The notes below the pieces were generated by a model. The model saw nothing but the letters and a program-made list of their open reading frames with translations. It had not been told where the DNA came from and searched no databases. A DNA stretch of 64,000 bases from Alectryocaccobium sp964389285. GTDB lineage: Bacteria > Bacillota > Clostridia > Lachnospirales > Lachnospiraceae. Positions 24,805-31,559 of the stretch are shown here, piece after piece. The first letter of the stretch is position 1. Each line of letters starts with the position of its first letter. The stretch is taken from the NCBI GenBank assembly GCA_964389285.1, contig CAYMCZ010000005.1:1-64000 (forward strand), read 5' to 3'. Both the position numbers and the translations under genes were made by a program.

Positions 24805-25068
24805 ATGAGCATGTATTCTAAAGAGATATTGGAGCTTTTTCTTGAAAAACAGGGACAGCTTTTCGATGAGCCCGTAGCTGAAACAATCGAAGAAGCAGAA
24901 GAGTTTTTGGAGGATTGTATGGCGCAGGTAGCGGACAGCATCAGAGAAGTTCGCCGCTATCTGGACGAGATGGGGATGGATGTGGAAGGTATGTCCGATG
25001 CCGAGCTTAAAGAAGCGGCGGAAATATTTGCGCTTCCCGGCGGGAAGTATCTCATTGTTGAGGGGTGA
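24805..25068 (+). CDS. Small acidic hypothetical protein
   Basis: 87 residues from ATG 24805, eight bases after GGAG (24793-24796); the ATG at 24784 has no SD and overlaps nothing useful. The protein is acidic and helical (Glu-Thr-Ile-Glu-Glu-Ala-Glu-Glu-Phe-Leu-Glu-Asp), ending in Leu-Pro-Gly-Gly-Lys-Tyr-Leu-Ile-Val-Glu-Gly. Similar short proteins occur in Lachnospiraceae to my recollection, without a known function. It closely follows lgt and ends just before foldback element copy 3. Confidence 0.75.
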   Translation: MSMYSKEILELFLEKQGQLFDEPVAETIEEAEEFLEDCMAQVADSIREVRRYLDEMGMDVEGMSDAELKEAAEIFALPGGKYLIVEG

Positions 25069-25087
25069 GATATTCAATTCTCTATAT

Positions 25088-25262
25088 CCGGGGCTGTCGC
25101 GTAATGCATTTTCATGAATATTCTTCCGGGAACCGCTTGCGCTTAGTCCTCACGCAGCGGTACTAAACTCACGCTGCGCTTATGCTTGCGTTCATTAAGT
25201 ACCGGCGTTGCGGATGTTCCCTCCAGAATATTCATTCAGTTTGCATACTGCGACAGCCCCGG
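25088..25262 (-). repeat. Foldback element, copy 3 (175 bp, inverted relative to copies 1 and 2)
   Basis: Perfect 13-bp terminal inverted repeats CCGGGGCTGTCGC (25088-25100) and GCGACAGCCCCGG (25250-25262), with inner arms CATGAATATTCTTCCGGGAAC and GTTCCCTCCAGAATATTCATT. Its reverse complement aligns over nearly the whole length with copy 2. It lies between convergent genes and eight bases before the ppiB stop codon. Confidence 0.92.
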
Positions 25263-25269
25263 AAAAGTT

Positions 25270-25788
25270 TTAGATTTTTTCGGGTTCGGGATATTCAACA
25301 CCGAAAGTTTCCACTGTCATGGATTCGATAATCTGCGGAACCACGGGTTTGTCATTCGGGCCTGTCATTACCGAGGCGATCTTATCAACGACGTCGAGTC
25401 CCTCAGTCACTTTTCCGAAAGCGGCATATTCGCCGTCCAGATGAGGCGCGGCCCTGTGCATTATAAAGAACTGGCTTCCGGCAGAGTCGGGTATCATTGT
25501 CCTTGCCATAGACAGAACTCCGGGCGTGTGGGCGAGATCGTTTTTAAAACCGTTATGAGTAAACTCGCCTTTGATCGAGTATCCGGGACCGCCCATGCCT
25601 GTGCCGTCCGGACATCCGCCCTGAATCATAAAGCCTCTGATAACACGGTGAAAAATGATGCCGTTATAAAAGCCGCTGTTTGCCAGAGAGATGAAATTGT
25701 TTACGGTATTGGGGGCGATCTCGGGATAAAGTTCCGCTTTTATGATATCGCCGTCATCCATTTTGATAGTTAATACAGGATTTGCCAT
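25270..25788 (-). CDS. ppiB: Peptidyl-prolyl cis-trans isomerase (cyclophilin type)
   Basis: A 172-residue cytosolic cyclophilin (no signal peptide) that isomerises prolyl bonds. The catalytic core is complete: Phe-His-Arg-Val-Ile-Arg-Gly-Phe-Met-Ile-Gln-Gly-Gly, then Ser-Gln-Phe-Phe-Ile, Leu-Asp-Gly-Glu-Tyr-Ala-Ala-Phe-Gly. GAAAGGAAACGG precedes the ATG. It is a single gene with its own promoter, divergent from tsaE. Confidence 0.96.
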   Translation of the reverse strand: MANPVLTIKMDDGDIIKAELYPEIAPNTVNNFISLANSGFYNGIIFHRVIRGFMIQGGCPDGTGMGGPGYSIKGEFTHNGFKNDLAHTPGVLSMARTMIPDSAGSQFFIMHRAAPHLDGEYAAFGKVTEGLDVVDKIASVMTGPNDKPVVPQIIESMTVETFGVEYPEPEKI

Positions 25789-25862
25789 TTTCAGGTACCG
25801 TTTCCTTTCTGAATTTGATTTTGATTTGATTGACAGCGTCGCTGTCCATGGATATTTTAAAC

Positions 25863-25891
25863 AGTATAAACCGTAATCATTATGTTTGCAA
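25863..25891 (-). promoter_or_regulatory. ppiB promoter
   Basis: Minus strand TTGCAA (25891-25886), 17-nt spacer, TATACT (25868-25863). Confidence 0.7.
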
Positions 25892-25908
25892 GTTCCGGGG
25901 ATTTCGTT

Positions 25909-25937
25909 TTGACGTATGGGTCAAAACATGTTACTAT
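25909..25937 (+). promoter_or_regulatory. tsaE operon promoter
   Basis: TTGACG (25909-25914), 17-nt spacer, TACTAT (25932-25937), 33 bp before the start codon of tsaE. Confidence 0.7.
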
Positions 25938-25970
25938 AAACCAATATTTTGTAAGCAAAGATGAGACGAG

Positions 25971-26390
25971 ATGATATTTGAATCGCACAGCGAAAAAGAG
26001 ACATTTGATTTTGCCGAAAAGCTGGGACTAAAGGCCGAAGCGGGCGAAATATATACCCTTGAGGGAGAGCTTGGAGCAGGCAAGACTGTATTTGCAAAGG
26101 GATTTGCGGCAGGGCTCGGCATCGATGAGAGTGTGGTAAGTCCGACATTTACAATATTATGCGAATACACGGGAGGAAGACTGCCGTTATATCATTTTGA
26201 CGTATACAGGATAACCGATCCCGATGAAATGTATGAAACCGGATTTGAGGAATACCTGTCAAATGGAGGGGTTTGCCTCATAGAATGGGCTTCTCTCATA
26301 AAAGATATTCTTCCGGAGGGATGCAAAAAGATAATTATTTCCAAAGACGACAAAAAAGGTTTTGATTACCGTCGTATAGAGCTGCTTTGA
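25971..26390 (+). CDS. tsaE: tRNA threonylcarbamoyladenosine biosynthesis ATPase TsaE
   Basis: 139 residues with Walker A Gly-Glu-Leu-Gly-Ala-Gly-Lys-Thr (about 32-39), Val-Ser-Pro-Thr-Phe-Thr, and the His-Phe-Asp-Val-Tyr-Arg and Ile-Glu-Trp-Ala motifs of the family. TsaE is the ATPase that drives the TsaB-TsaD complex making t6A37 in ANN-decoding tRNAs. The SD is weak (GAGACGAG). tsaB and rimI follow, the usual bacterial trio. Confidence 0.95.
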   Translation: MIFESHSEKETFDFAEKLGLKAEAGEIYTLEGELGAGKTVFAKGFAAGLGIDESVVSPTFTILCEYTGGRLPLYHFDVYRITDPDEMYETGFEEYLSNGGVCLIEWASLIKDILPEGCKKIIISKDDKKGFDYRRIELL

Positions 26391-26436
26391 AAAATCTTAA
26401 AGCATGCGGTTTTAATATACAGGAGTATTTGAATTT

Positions 26437-27153
26437 ATGAAGGTTCTGGGGATAGACACATCATCCAATCCGGCCTCATGCGCCGTATCGGACAATGAAA
26501 CCGTTCTGGCGGAATTTTATATCAACAATAAAAAAACACATTCCCAGACGCTTCTCGGCATGATCGATTCCGTGAAAAGCATTTTGGAACTTGATCTTTC
26601 GGAAATAGATGTTCTGGCAGTTTCAAAGGGCCCCGGTTCGTTTACGGGTCTCAGGATAGGCTCGGCCACCGTAAAAGGACTGGCGCTTGCGCTTGAAATA
26701 CCCGTGGCTGAGATTTCGACCCTCGAGATGATGGCTTATCAGATGTATGCCTTCGAAGGACTCATTTGCCCCGTAATGGATGCAAGAAGATCAGAGGTAT
26801 ATACCGGTATTTACAGATTTGAAAAAGAAGAACTGGTGACGGTAAAGCCGGATACGGCGATTCCCGTCTCAGAGCTTATTAATATTTTAAACGATCTCGG
26901 ACAGCCTGTAATAATGCTGGGGGATGGTGTTTGCGTCAACGAAGACCGGATAAAAAAAGATATAAAAGTCGAAATCAAATTCGCGCCCGGTTTTATAAAC
27001 CGTCAAAGGGCTTCTGCCCTGTGTCTGCTGGCACGAAAATATGCCTTAAAAGGCGAACTGACGGACGGCGATATGCACAGGCCGGTATATCTGAGGGTTT
27101 CACAGGCGGAAAGAGAAAGAGCCGAAAGGATTCAAAACGGTGGTTTAAAATGA
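26437..27153 (+). CDS. tsaB: tRNA threonylcarbamoyladenosine biosynthesis protein TsaB
   Basis: A 238-residue ASKHA-fold protein, the non-catalytic partner of TsaD. It opens with Gly-Ile-Asp-Thr-Ser and contains Gly-Pro-Gly-Ser-Phe-Thr-Gly-Leu-Arg-Ile-Gly and Met-Asp-Ala-Arg-Arg-Ser-Glu-Val-Tyr, both diagnostic. CAGGAGTA precedes the ATG. Its stop overlaps the rimI start in ATGA at 27150-27153. Confidence 0.95.
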   Translation: MKVLGIDTSSNPASCAVSDNETVLAEFYINNKKTHSQTLLGMIDSVKSILELDLSEIDVLAVSKGPGSFTGLRIGSATVKGLALALEIPVAEISTLEMMAYQMYAFEGLICPVMDARRSEVYTGIYRFEKEELVTVKPDTAIPVSELINILNDLGQPVIMLGDGVCVNEDRIKKDIKVEIKFAPGFINRQRASALCLLARKYALKGELTDGDMHRPVYLRVSQAERERAERIQNGGLK

Positions 27154-27584
27154 CCGTAAGGGAAATGGAGATAGACGATCTCGAAGCCGTGTACCGGATA
27201 GAAAGACAGAATTCATCTATGCCATGGGATAAAAACGGTTTATTATCTTTTTTGATACGGGACGGATCGGTATTTCTGGTTGCCGAGGATAACGGCAGGA
27301 TTATCGGATTTGCGGGACTCGTCAGCGTTGCTGACGAATCGGATCTTATAAACATTTCGGTCGCTCCCGACAGACGCAGGGAAGGCGCGGCTGAAATGCT
27401 GCTTAACGGTATCATATCGGGGGCGCAAAAGCTGGATGTAAAAAAGATATATTTGGAAGTGCGCATCTCAAATGAGCCGGCTATAATGCTCTACAGAAAA
27501 TTCGGATTTACCGATATTGGAATCAGAAAAAACTATTACGAAAAGCCCGTGGAGGACGCCATCGTAATGGAAAAAGACATTTAG
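27150..27584 (+). CDS. rimI: Ribosomal protein S18-alanine N-acetyltransferase-like GNAT enzyme
   Basis: 144 residues from ATG 27150, overlapping the tsaB stop. A longer open frame begins at 26931 but only reads tsaB out of frame. GNAT motif A is visible: Ile-Ser-Val-Ala-Pro-Asp-Arg-Arg-Arg-Glu-Gly, followed by Leu-Glu-Val-Arg-Ile-Ser-Asn-Glu-Pro-Ala and Tyr-Arg-Lys-Phe-Gly-Phe near the end, as in RimI. It transfers acetyl from acetyl-CoA to an N-terminal amine. The SD is supplied inside tsaB, and translation is coupled. Confidence 0.9.
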   Translation: MTVREMEIDDLEAVYRIERQNSSMPWDKNGLLSFLIRDGSVFLVAEDNGRIIGFAGLVSVADESDLINISVAPDRRREGAAEMLLNGIISGAQKLDVKKIYLEVRISNEPAIMLYRKFGFTDIGIRKNYYEKPVEDAIVMEKDI

Positions 27585-27604
27585 CAGGCATGATGGACAA
27601 ATAA

Positions 27605-28423
27605 ATGGTTACCGTACACAATAAAAACTTTAATCTGAAACAAATCGCGCTTTCCGGCCAGTGTTTCAGGATGAATATAAAAGACGATAACAACTGCGTT
27701 TTGATTTCGGGAGACAGATATTTAAAGGCCGAACAGTACGGGGATGAGATTCTATTGCATTGTTCAAAAGCCGAATACAAAGATTATTGGGAAGATTATT
27801 TTGATCTTAAAACAGATTACGGTAAAATAATAAACGCGATCGACCCGAAAGACGGATATCTGACCGAAGCTGCCCGATTCGGCAGGGGAATCAGGATCCT
27901 CAGGCAGGATCTTTGGGAAACGATAATATCTTTTCTGATATCGCAGCAGAACAATATTACACGTATCAGAAGATGCGTTTCATATATTTCCGAAAAATAC
28001 GGCAGGAAACTTTATGCCCCCGACCGGACGGAATATTTTTCTTTTCCCGCTCCCGAGCCGCTGGCGGCCCTTGAGCCGGATGCGCTTATGGACTGCAACC
28101 TCGGATACAGGAGCAAGTATGTCGTAAGATGTGCGAGGGACGTCTGTGAAGGCAGGTTTGAACTTGATGCCTTGAGGAGAATGGATTATGACGCAGCGTT
28201 TGAATATTTAAAAAGCCTTTACGGAGTAGGCGGAAAGGTTGCCGACTGTATATGTCTGTTCGGACTTCATTTGACGCAGGCTTTTCCAGTCGATACGCAT
28301 ATAAAACAGGTTTTCGAAGCCAACTATAAAGACAGCACGTTTCCTTTTGAAAGATACGAAGGATTCGCGGGTATACTCCAGCAATATATGTTTTTTTATG
28401 ACCTTAACAAACGGGAGGTTTAA
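27605..28423 (+). CDS. ogg: 8-oxoguanine DNA glycosylase (OGG1 type)
   Basis: A 272-residue bifunctional base-excision enzyme of the OGG family. An N-terminal beta domain with Gln-Cys-Phe-Arg (about 19-22) precedes a helix-hairpin-helix: Leu-Tyr-Gly-Val-Gly-Gly-Lys-Val-Ala-Asp-Cys. There the lysine is the expected nucleophile and Pro-Val-Asp-Thr-His supplies the catalytic aspartate. It removes oxidised guanine. It follows rimI by 20 bp and ends two bases before the ftsH start. No clear SD stands before the ATG. Confidence 0.92.
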   Translation: MVTVHNKNFNLKQIALSGQCFRMNIKDDNNCVLISGDRYLKAEQYGDEILLHCSKAEYKDYWEDYFDLKTDYGKIINAIDPKDGYLTEAARFGRGIRILRQDLWETIISFLISQQNNITRIRRCVSYISEKYGRKLYAPDRTEYFSFPAPEPLAALEPDALMDCNLGYRSKYVVRCARDVCEGRFELDALRRMDYDAAFEYLKSLYGVGGKVADCICLFGLHLTQAFPVDTHIKQVFEANYKDSTFPFERYEGFAGILQQYMFFYDLNKREV

Positions 28424-28425
28424 CT

Positions 28426-30315
28426 TTGAACAAAACAGGAAGACCGAGAGTTCCGATATTTACATATTATCTGATCGCTCTTGCGGCAATAATGCTTATT
28501 AACTTTTTCCTGATTCCGAATCTTAACAGACCTAAGGTGGAGCATGTCGGATACGGAAAATTCATAGACATGCTGGATTCCGGAAACGTGAGCGAAGTTC
28601 AGATAAACCGGAGCACCGGAATCATTACGTTTTCCGATACTTCAAGCGATGACAAATACTATGAAACAGGTCTGATGGACGACTATAAACTGACGGACAG
28701 GCTTTTGGATGCGGGAATAGAGAACTTTGAAAGCGAGATAATACAGCAGACTTCGCCTGTTCTCAGCATAATTCTCGGCTGGGTGCTTCCGTTTGCCATT
28801 ATATTTTTTTTGGGCAGGCTTCTTATGCGGAGCATGTCCAAAAGGATGGGCGGCGGAGGCTTTGGCGGCGCTATGAATTTCGGAAAAAGCAACGCAAAGA
28901 TACACGCGCAGTCCGATATAGATATTAAATTCAAAGATGTTGCCGGTGAAGACGAGGCAAAGGAGATTCTTCAGGAAATAGTGGACTTTCTTCATAATCC
29001 GGGCAAATATAAAGAGATAGGCGCAAGGATGCCGAAAGGCGCTCTTTTGGTGGGGCCTCCGGGTACAGGCAAGACGCTTTTGGCAAAAGCGGTTGCGGGA
29101 GAGGCGAACGTGCCGTTTTTCTCTATTTCCGGTTCGGAATTTGTAGAAATGTTCGTGGGTATGGGTGCGGCCAAGGTTCGTGATCTTTTCAAACAGGCCG
29201 ACGATAAGGCGCCCTGTATCGTATTTATAGATGAGATAGATACCGTAGGAAAAAAAAGAGACGGTTCCGGGTTTTCCGGAAATGATGAACGCGAGCAGAC
29301 GCTGAATCAGCTGCTTGCCGAGATGGACGGCTTTGATGCGAGAAAGGGAGTCGTGATTTTGGCAGCCACAAACAGACCGGACTCGCTTGATCCGGCGCTT
29401 TTGCGTCCCGGTCGTTTTGACAGAAGGGTTCCGGTGGAACTTCCCGACTTGAAAGGGCGTGAGGAAATTTTAAGGCTGCATGCCAAAAATATCAAAATCA
29501 GCGACAATGTGGATTTTAACGCCATTGCCAGATCCGCCTCCGGAGCGAGCGGAGCCGAGCTTGCAAACATGATAAACGAAGCCGCGCTTCGTGCCGTAAG
29601 GGACAACCGCAAATTTGTCGTACAGCAGGATTTGGAAGAAAGCGTGGAAGTCGTAATAGCCGGATATCAGAAAAAGAACAAGATTCTTACTTCAAAAGAA
29701 AAACTTATCGTCGCCTATCACGAGGTCGGACACGCTCTTGTGGCGGCGCTGCAGAAAAATACCGCGCCAGTCACCAAAATTACGATAATACCGAGAACGT
29801 CGGGGGCGCTGGGTTTTACGCTTCAGGTGGATGAAGACGAGAGAAACCTTTTAAGCAAAGAAGAACTCGAAAACAGGATCGCCACATTTACCGGCGGAAG
29901 GGCTGCCGAGGAAATTGTATTTAAGTCCATAACGACGGGAGCCGCAAACGATATCGAACAGGCTACAAAACTGGCAAGAGCCATGATCACGAGATTCGGA
30001 ATGAGCGAATTCGGTATGGTTGCCATGGAGACCGTAACCAACAAATACCTGGGAGGCGATACCGCGCTTGCCTGTTCCGAGATGACGGCAGGCAAGATCG
30101 ATGAACTTGTGGTACAGCTTGTAAGCCGTCAGTATGAAAAGGCTGAAAGCCTTATTAAAAACAATATGGACAAGCTTCATGAACTTGCCAAATATCTTTA
30201 TGAAAAAGAGACTATAACCGGTGAGGAGTTCATGGAGATATTCAGCCGTACGCCGGATCAGCTCACCGCCACGAAACATGAGCCGGCCGGGCAAATACCG
30301 GAAAATAATTCTTGA
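28426..30315 (+). CDS. ftsH: ATP-dependent zinc metalloprotease FtsH
   Basis: A 629-residue membrane AAA protease that degrades membrane and regulatory proteins. Two transmembrane segments (about 13-30 and 107-128) flank a short extracytoplasmic domain. AAA: Gly-Pro-Pro-Gly-Thr-Gly-Lys-Thr, Walker B Ile-Val-Phe-Ile-Asp-Glu-Ile-Asp, arginine fingers in Arg-Pro-Gly-Arg-Phe-Asp-Arg. The protease site reads His-Glu-Val-Gly-His, with Val where most FtsH have Ala; zinc ligands are intact. The start is TTG 28426, seven bases after GGGAGG. The rplJ promoter overlaps its stop codon. Confidence 0.96.
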   Translation: MNKTGRPRVPIFTYYLIALAAIMLINFFLIPNLNRPKVEHVGYGKFIDMLDSGNVSEVQINRSTGIITFSDTSSDDKYYETGLMDDYKLTDRLLDAGIENFESEIIQQTSPVLSIILGWVLPFAIIFFLGRLLMRSMSKRMGGGGFGGAMNFGKSNAKIHAQSDIDIKFKDVAGEDEAKEILQEIVDFLHNPGKYKEIGARMPKGALLVGPPGTGKTLLAKAVAGEANVPFFSISGSEFVEMFVGMGAAKVRDLFKQADDKAPCIVFIDEIDTVGKKRDGSGFSGNDEREQTLNQLLAEMDGFDARKGVVILAATNRPDSLDPALLRPGRFDRRVPVELPDLKGREEILRLHAKNIKISDNVDFNAIARSASGASGAELANMINEAALRAVRDNRKFVVQQDLEESVEVVIAGYQKKNKILTSKEKLIVAYHEVGHALVAALQKNTAPVTKITIIPRTSGALGFTLQVDEDERNLLSKEELENRIATFTGGRAAEEIVFKSITTGAANDIEQATKLARAMITRFGMSEFGMVAMETVTNKYLGGDTALACSEMTAGKIDELVVQLVSRQYEKAESLIKNNMDKLHELAKYLYEKETITGEEFMEIFSRTPDQLTATKHEPAGQIPENNS

Positions 30316-30340
30316 CATTTTCACGGGGCAATGTTATAAA
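30312..30340 (+). promoter_or_regulatory. rplJL promoter
   Basis: Perfect TTGACA (30312-30317), 17-nt spacer, TATAAA (30335-30340). The -35 overlaps the ftsH stop codon. About 195 nt of leader separates it from rplJ. Confidence 0.88.
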
Positions 30341-30346
30341 TACATT

Positions 30347-30460
30347 TGTGTCACGCCGAAGACAGCAGGTATCCGAAAGGGTGTAAGCAAAGCGCCTGCC
30401 GAGGATGATGATTCTTTTAAGGATTTTCTGACTCTGTCTTTTTTCGGACAGAGTCTTATT
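30347..30460 (+). promoter_or_regulatory. L10 ribosomal protein leader with attenuator hairpin
   Basis: The leader carries the recognisable L10-leader core: CCGAAGACAGCAGG, a small GGGTGTAAGC stem region, then CCTGCCGAGGATG. A GACTCTGTC (30430-30438) / GACAGAGTC (30447-30455) hairpin followed by TTATTTTTAT has the form of a terminator. Established knowledge: L10(L12)4 binds this leader and lowers rplJL expression in Bacillota. Confidence 0.85.
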
Positions 30461-30537
30461 TTTATCAGATATCCTAATGAAGCGTGCCGCAAAATGTGCG
30501 ATGCAGCACGAAAATATGATAGGAGGAGCACAGTTTC

Positions 30538-31035
30538 ATGGCAAAAGTTGAATTAAAGAGACCTGTTATCGAAGAAATCTCAGGCGTTGTCTCTGATGCC
30601 GCGTCAGTTATTCTTGTCAACTACAGCGGCCTTACGGTAGCTGAGGACACGGAACTTCGCAGGAAATTAAGAGAAGCTGACATTCATTATAAAGTCTATA
30701 AAAACACTATGATGAACCTTGCTTTCAAAGATACTCCGTGCGAAGCGCTTACTCAGCATCTTGAAAGTACCAATGCTTTGGCGGTTTCCAAAACAGACGC
30801 TACGGCGGCGGCTCGGATTCTTGCGGATTTCGCAAAGAAAAATACAAATCTTGAGCTTGTTGCAGGTATAGTTGAAGGCAAATACTGCGATCAGGCAGCC
30901 GTGAAAGGGCTTTCGGAGATCCCTTCAAGAGAGATTCTTTTGGGCCGTCTCTTAGGAAGCATGAAGTCACCGATTGCGAATTTTGCAAGAGTTATCAAAC
31001 AGATTTCGGAAAAAGAAGCACCTGCGGCAGAGTAA
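30538..31035 (+). CDS. rplJ: 50S ribosomal protein L10
   Basis: 165 residues, full length. The L10 N-terminal RNA-binding domain includes Asp-Ala-Ala-Ser-Val-Ile-Leu-Val-Asn-Tyr-Ser-Gly-Leu-Thr, Leu-Arg-Arg-Lys-Leu-Arg-Glu-Ala and Tyr-Lys-Val-Tyr-Lys-Asn-Thr-Met; the C-terminal helix that holds L7/L12 dimers follows. AGGAGGAG precedes the ATG. It forms the ribosomal stalk base and represses its own operon through the leader. Confidence 0.97.
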   Translation: MAKVELKRPVIEEISGVVSDAASVILVNYSGLTVAEDTELRRKLREADIHYKVYKNTMMNLAFKDTPCEALTQHLESTNALAVSKTDATAAARILADFAKKNTNLELVAGIVEGKYCDQAAVKGLSEIPSREILLGRLLGSMKSPIANFARVIKQISEKEAPAAE

Positions 31036-31100
31036 AGGCCGCATAGCCGCCGTTGCGGCGCATGATCATTTGAAAAACAGAATTAATGGAGGAAAATATA

Positions 31101-31484
31101 ATGGCAAAAATGACAACAGCTGAATTTATTGAAGCTATCAAAGAATTATCGGTTATTGAGCTTAACGAGCTTGTAAAAGCATGTGAGGAAGAATTTGGCG
31201 TTTCCGCAGCTGCAGGCGTGGTTGTTGCAGGCGGCGCTGCTGCAGGCGGCGAAGCTGCAGCTTCCGAGGAGAAATCAGAGTTTGACGTAGAGCTTACGGA
31301 AGTAGGCCCTAACAAGGTCAAAGTCATCAAGGTAGTTCGCGAAGCCACGGGTCTCGGCCTCAAAGAAGCAAAAGAAGTAGTTGACGGAGCTCCCAAGATC
31401 GTTAAAGAAGCTGCCGCAAAGGCTGAAGCAGAAGAGCTTAAGGCTAAACTTGAGGCAGAAGGCGCTAAAGTTACTTTGAAATAA
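31101..31484 (+). CDS. rplL: 50S ribosomal protein L7/L12
   Basis: 127 residues from ATG 31101, after GGAGGAAAATATA; the earlier in-frame ATG at 31086 overlaps that SD. N-terminal dimerisation helices, an Ala/Gly hinge (about 37-53), then the C-terminal factor-binding domain with Lys-Val-Lys-Val-Ile-Lys-Val-Val-Arg and Gly-Leu-Gly-Leu-Lys-Glu-Ala-Lys. It recruits translation factors to the ribosome. Confidence 0.97.
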   Translation: MAKMTTAEFIEAIKELSVIELNELVKACEEEFGVSAAAGVVVAGGAAAGGEAAASEEKSEFDVELTEVGPNKVKVIKVVREATGLGLKEAKEVVDGAPKIVKEAAAKAEAEELKAKLEAEGAKVTLK

Positions 31485-31500
31485 TTTAGTTTGATATTCG

Positions 31501-31544
31501 GGAGGGGTGATGCGAAAGGTGATCTTTTGTATCCCCTTCTTTTT
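31501..31544 (+). terminator. Terminator after rplL
   Basis: GGAGGGG (31501-31507) pairs with CCCCTTC (31533-31539, one G-U), followed by five T. It separates rplJL from pcrA, although pcrA starts only 15 bp later. Confidence 0.7.
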
Positions 31545-31559
31545 ATTTAGGAGCAGAAA

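Noticed and set aside
10322..25262. Foldback elements as remnants of a transposon with a transposase
   Set aside because: No transposase fragment or convincing target-site duplication is seen beside any copy; only a MITE-like origin remains possible.
26931..27149. Long N-terminal extension of RimI
   Set aside because: The extension is tsaB read in another frame; the GNAT domain begins at the ATG overlapping the tsaB stop.
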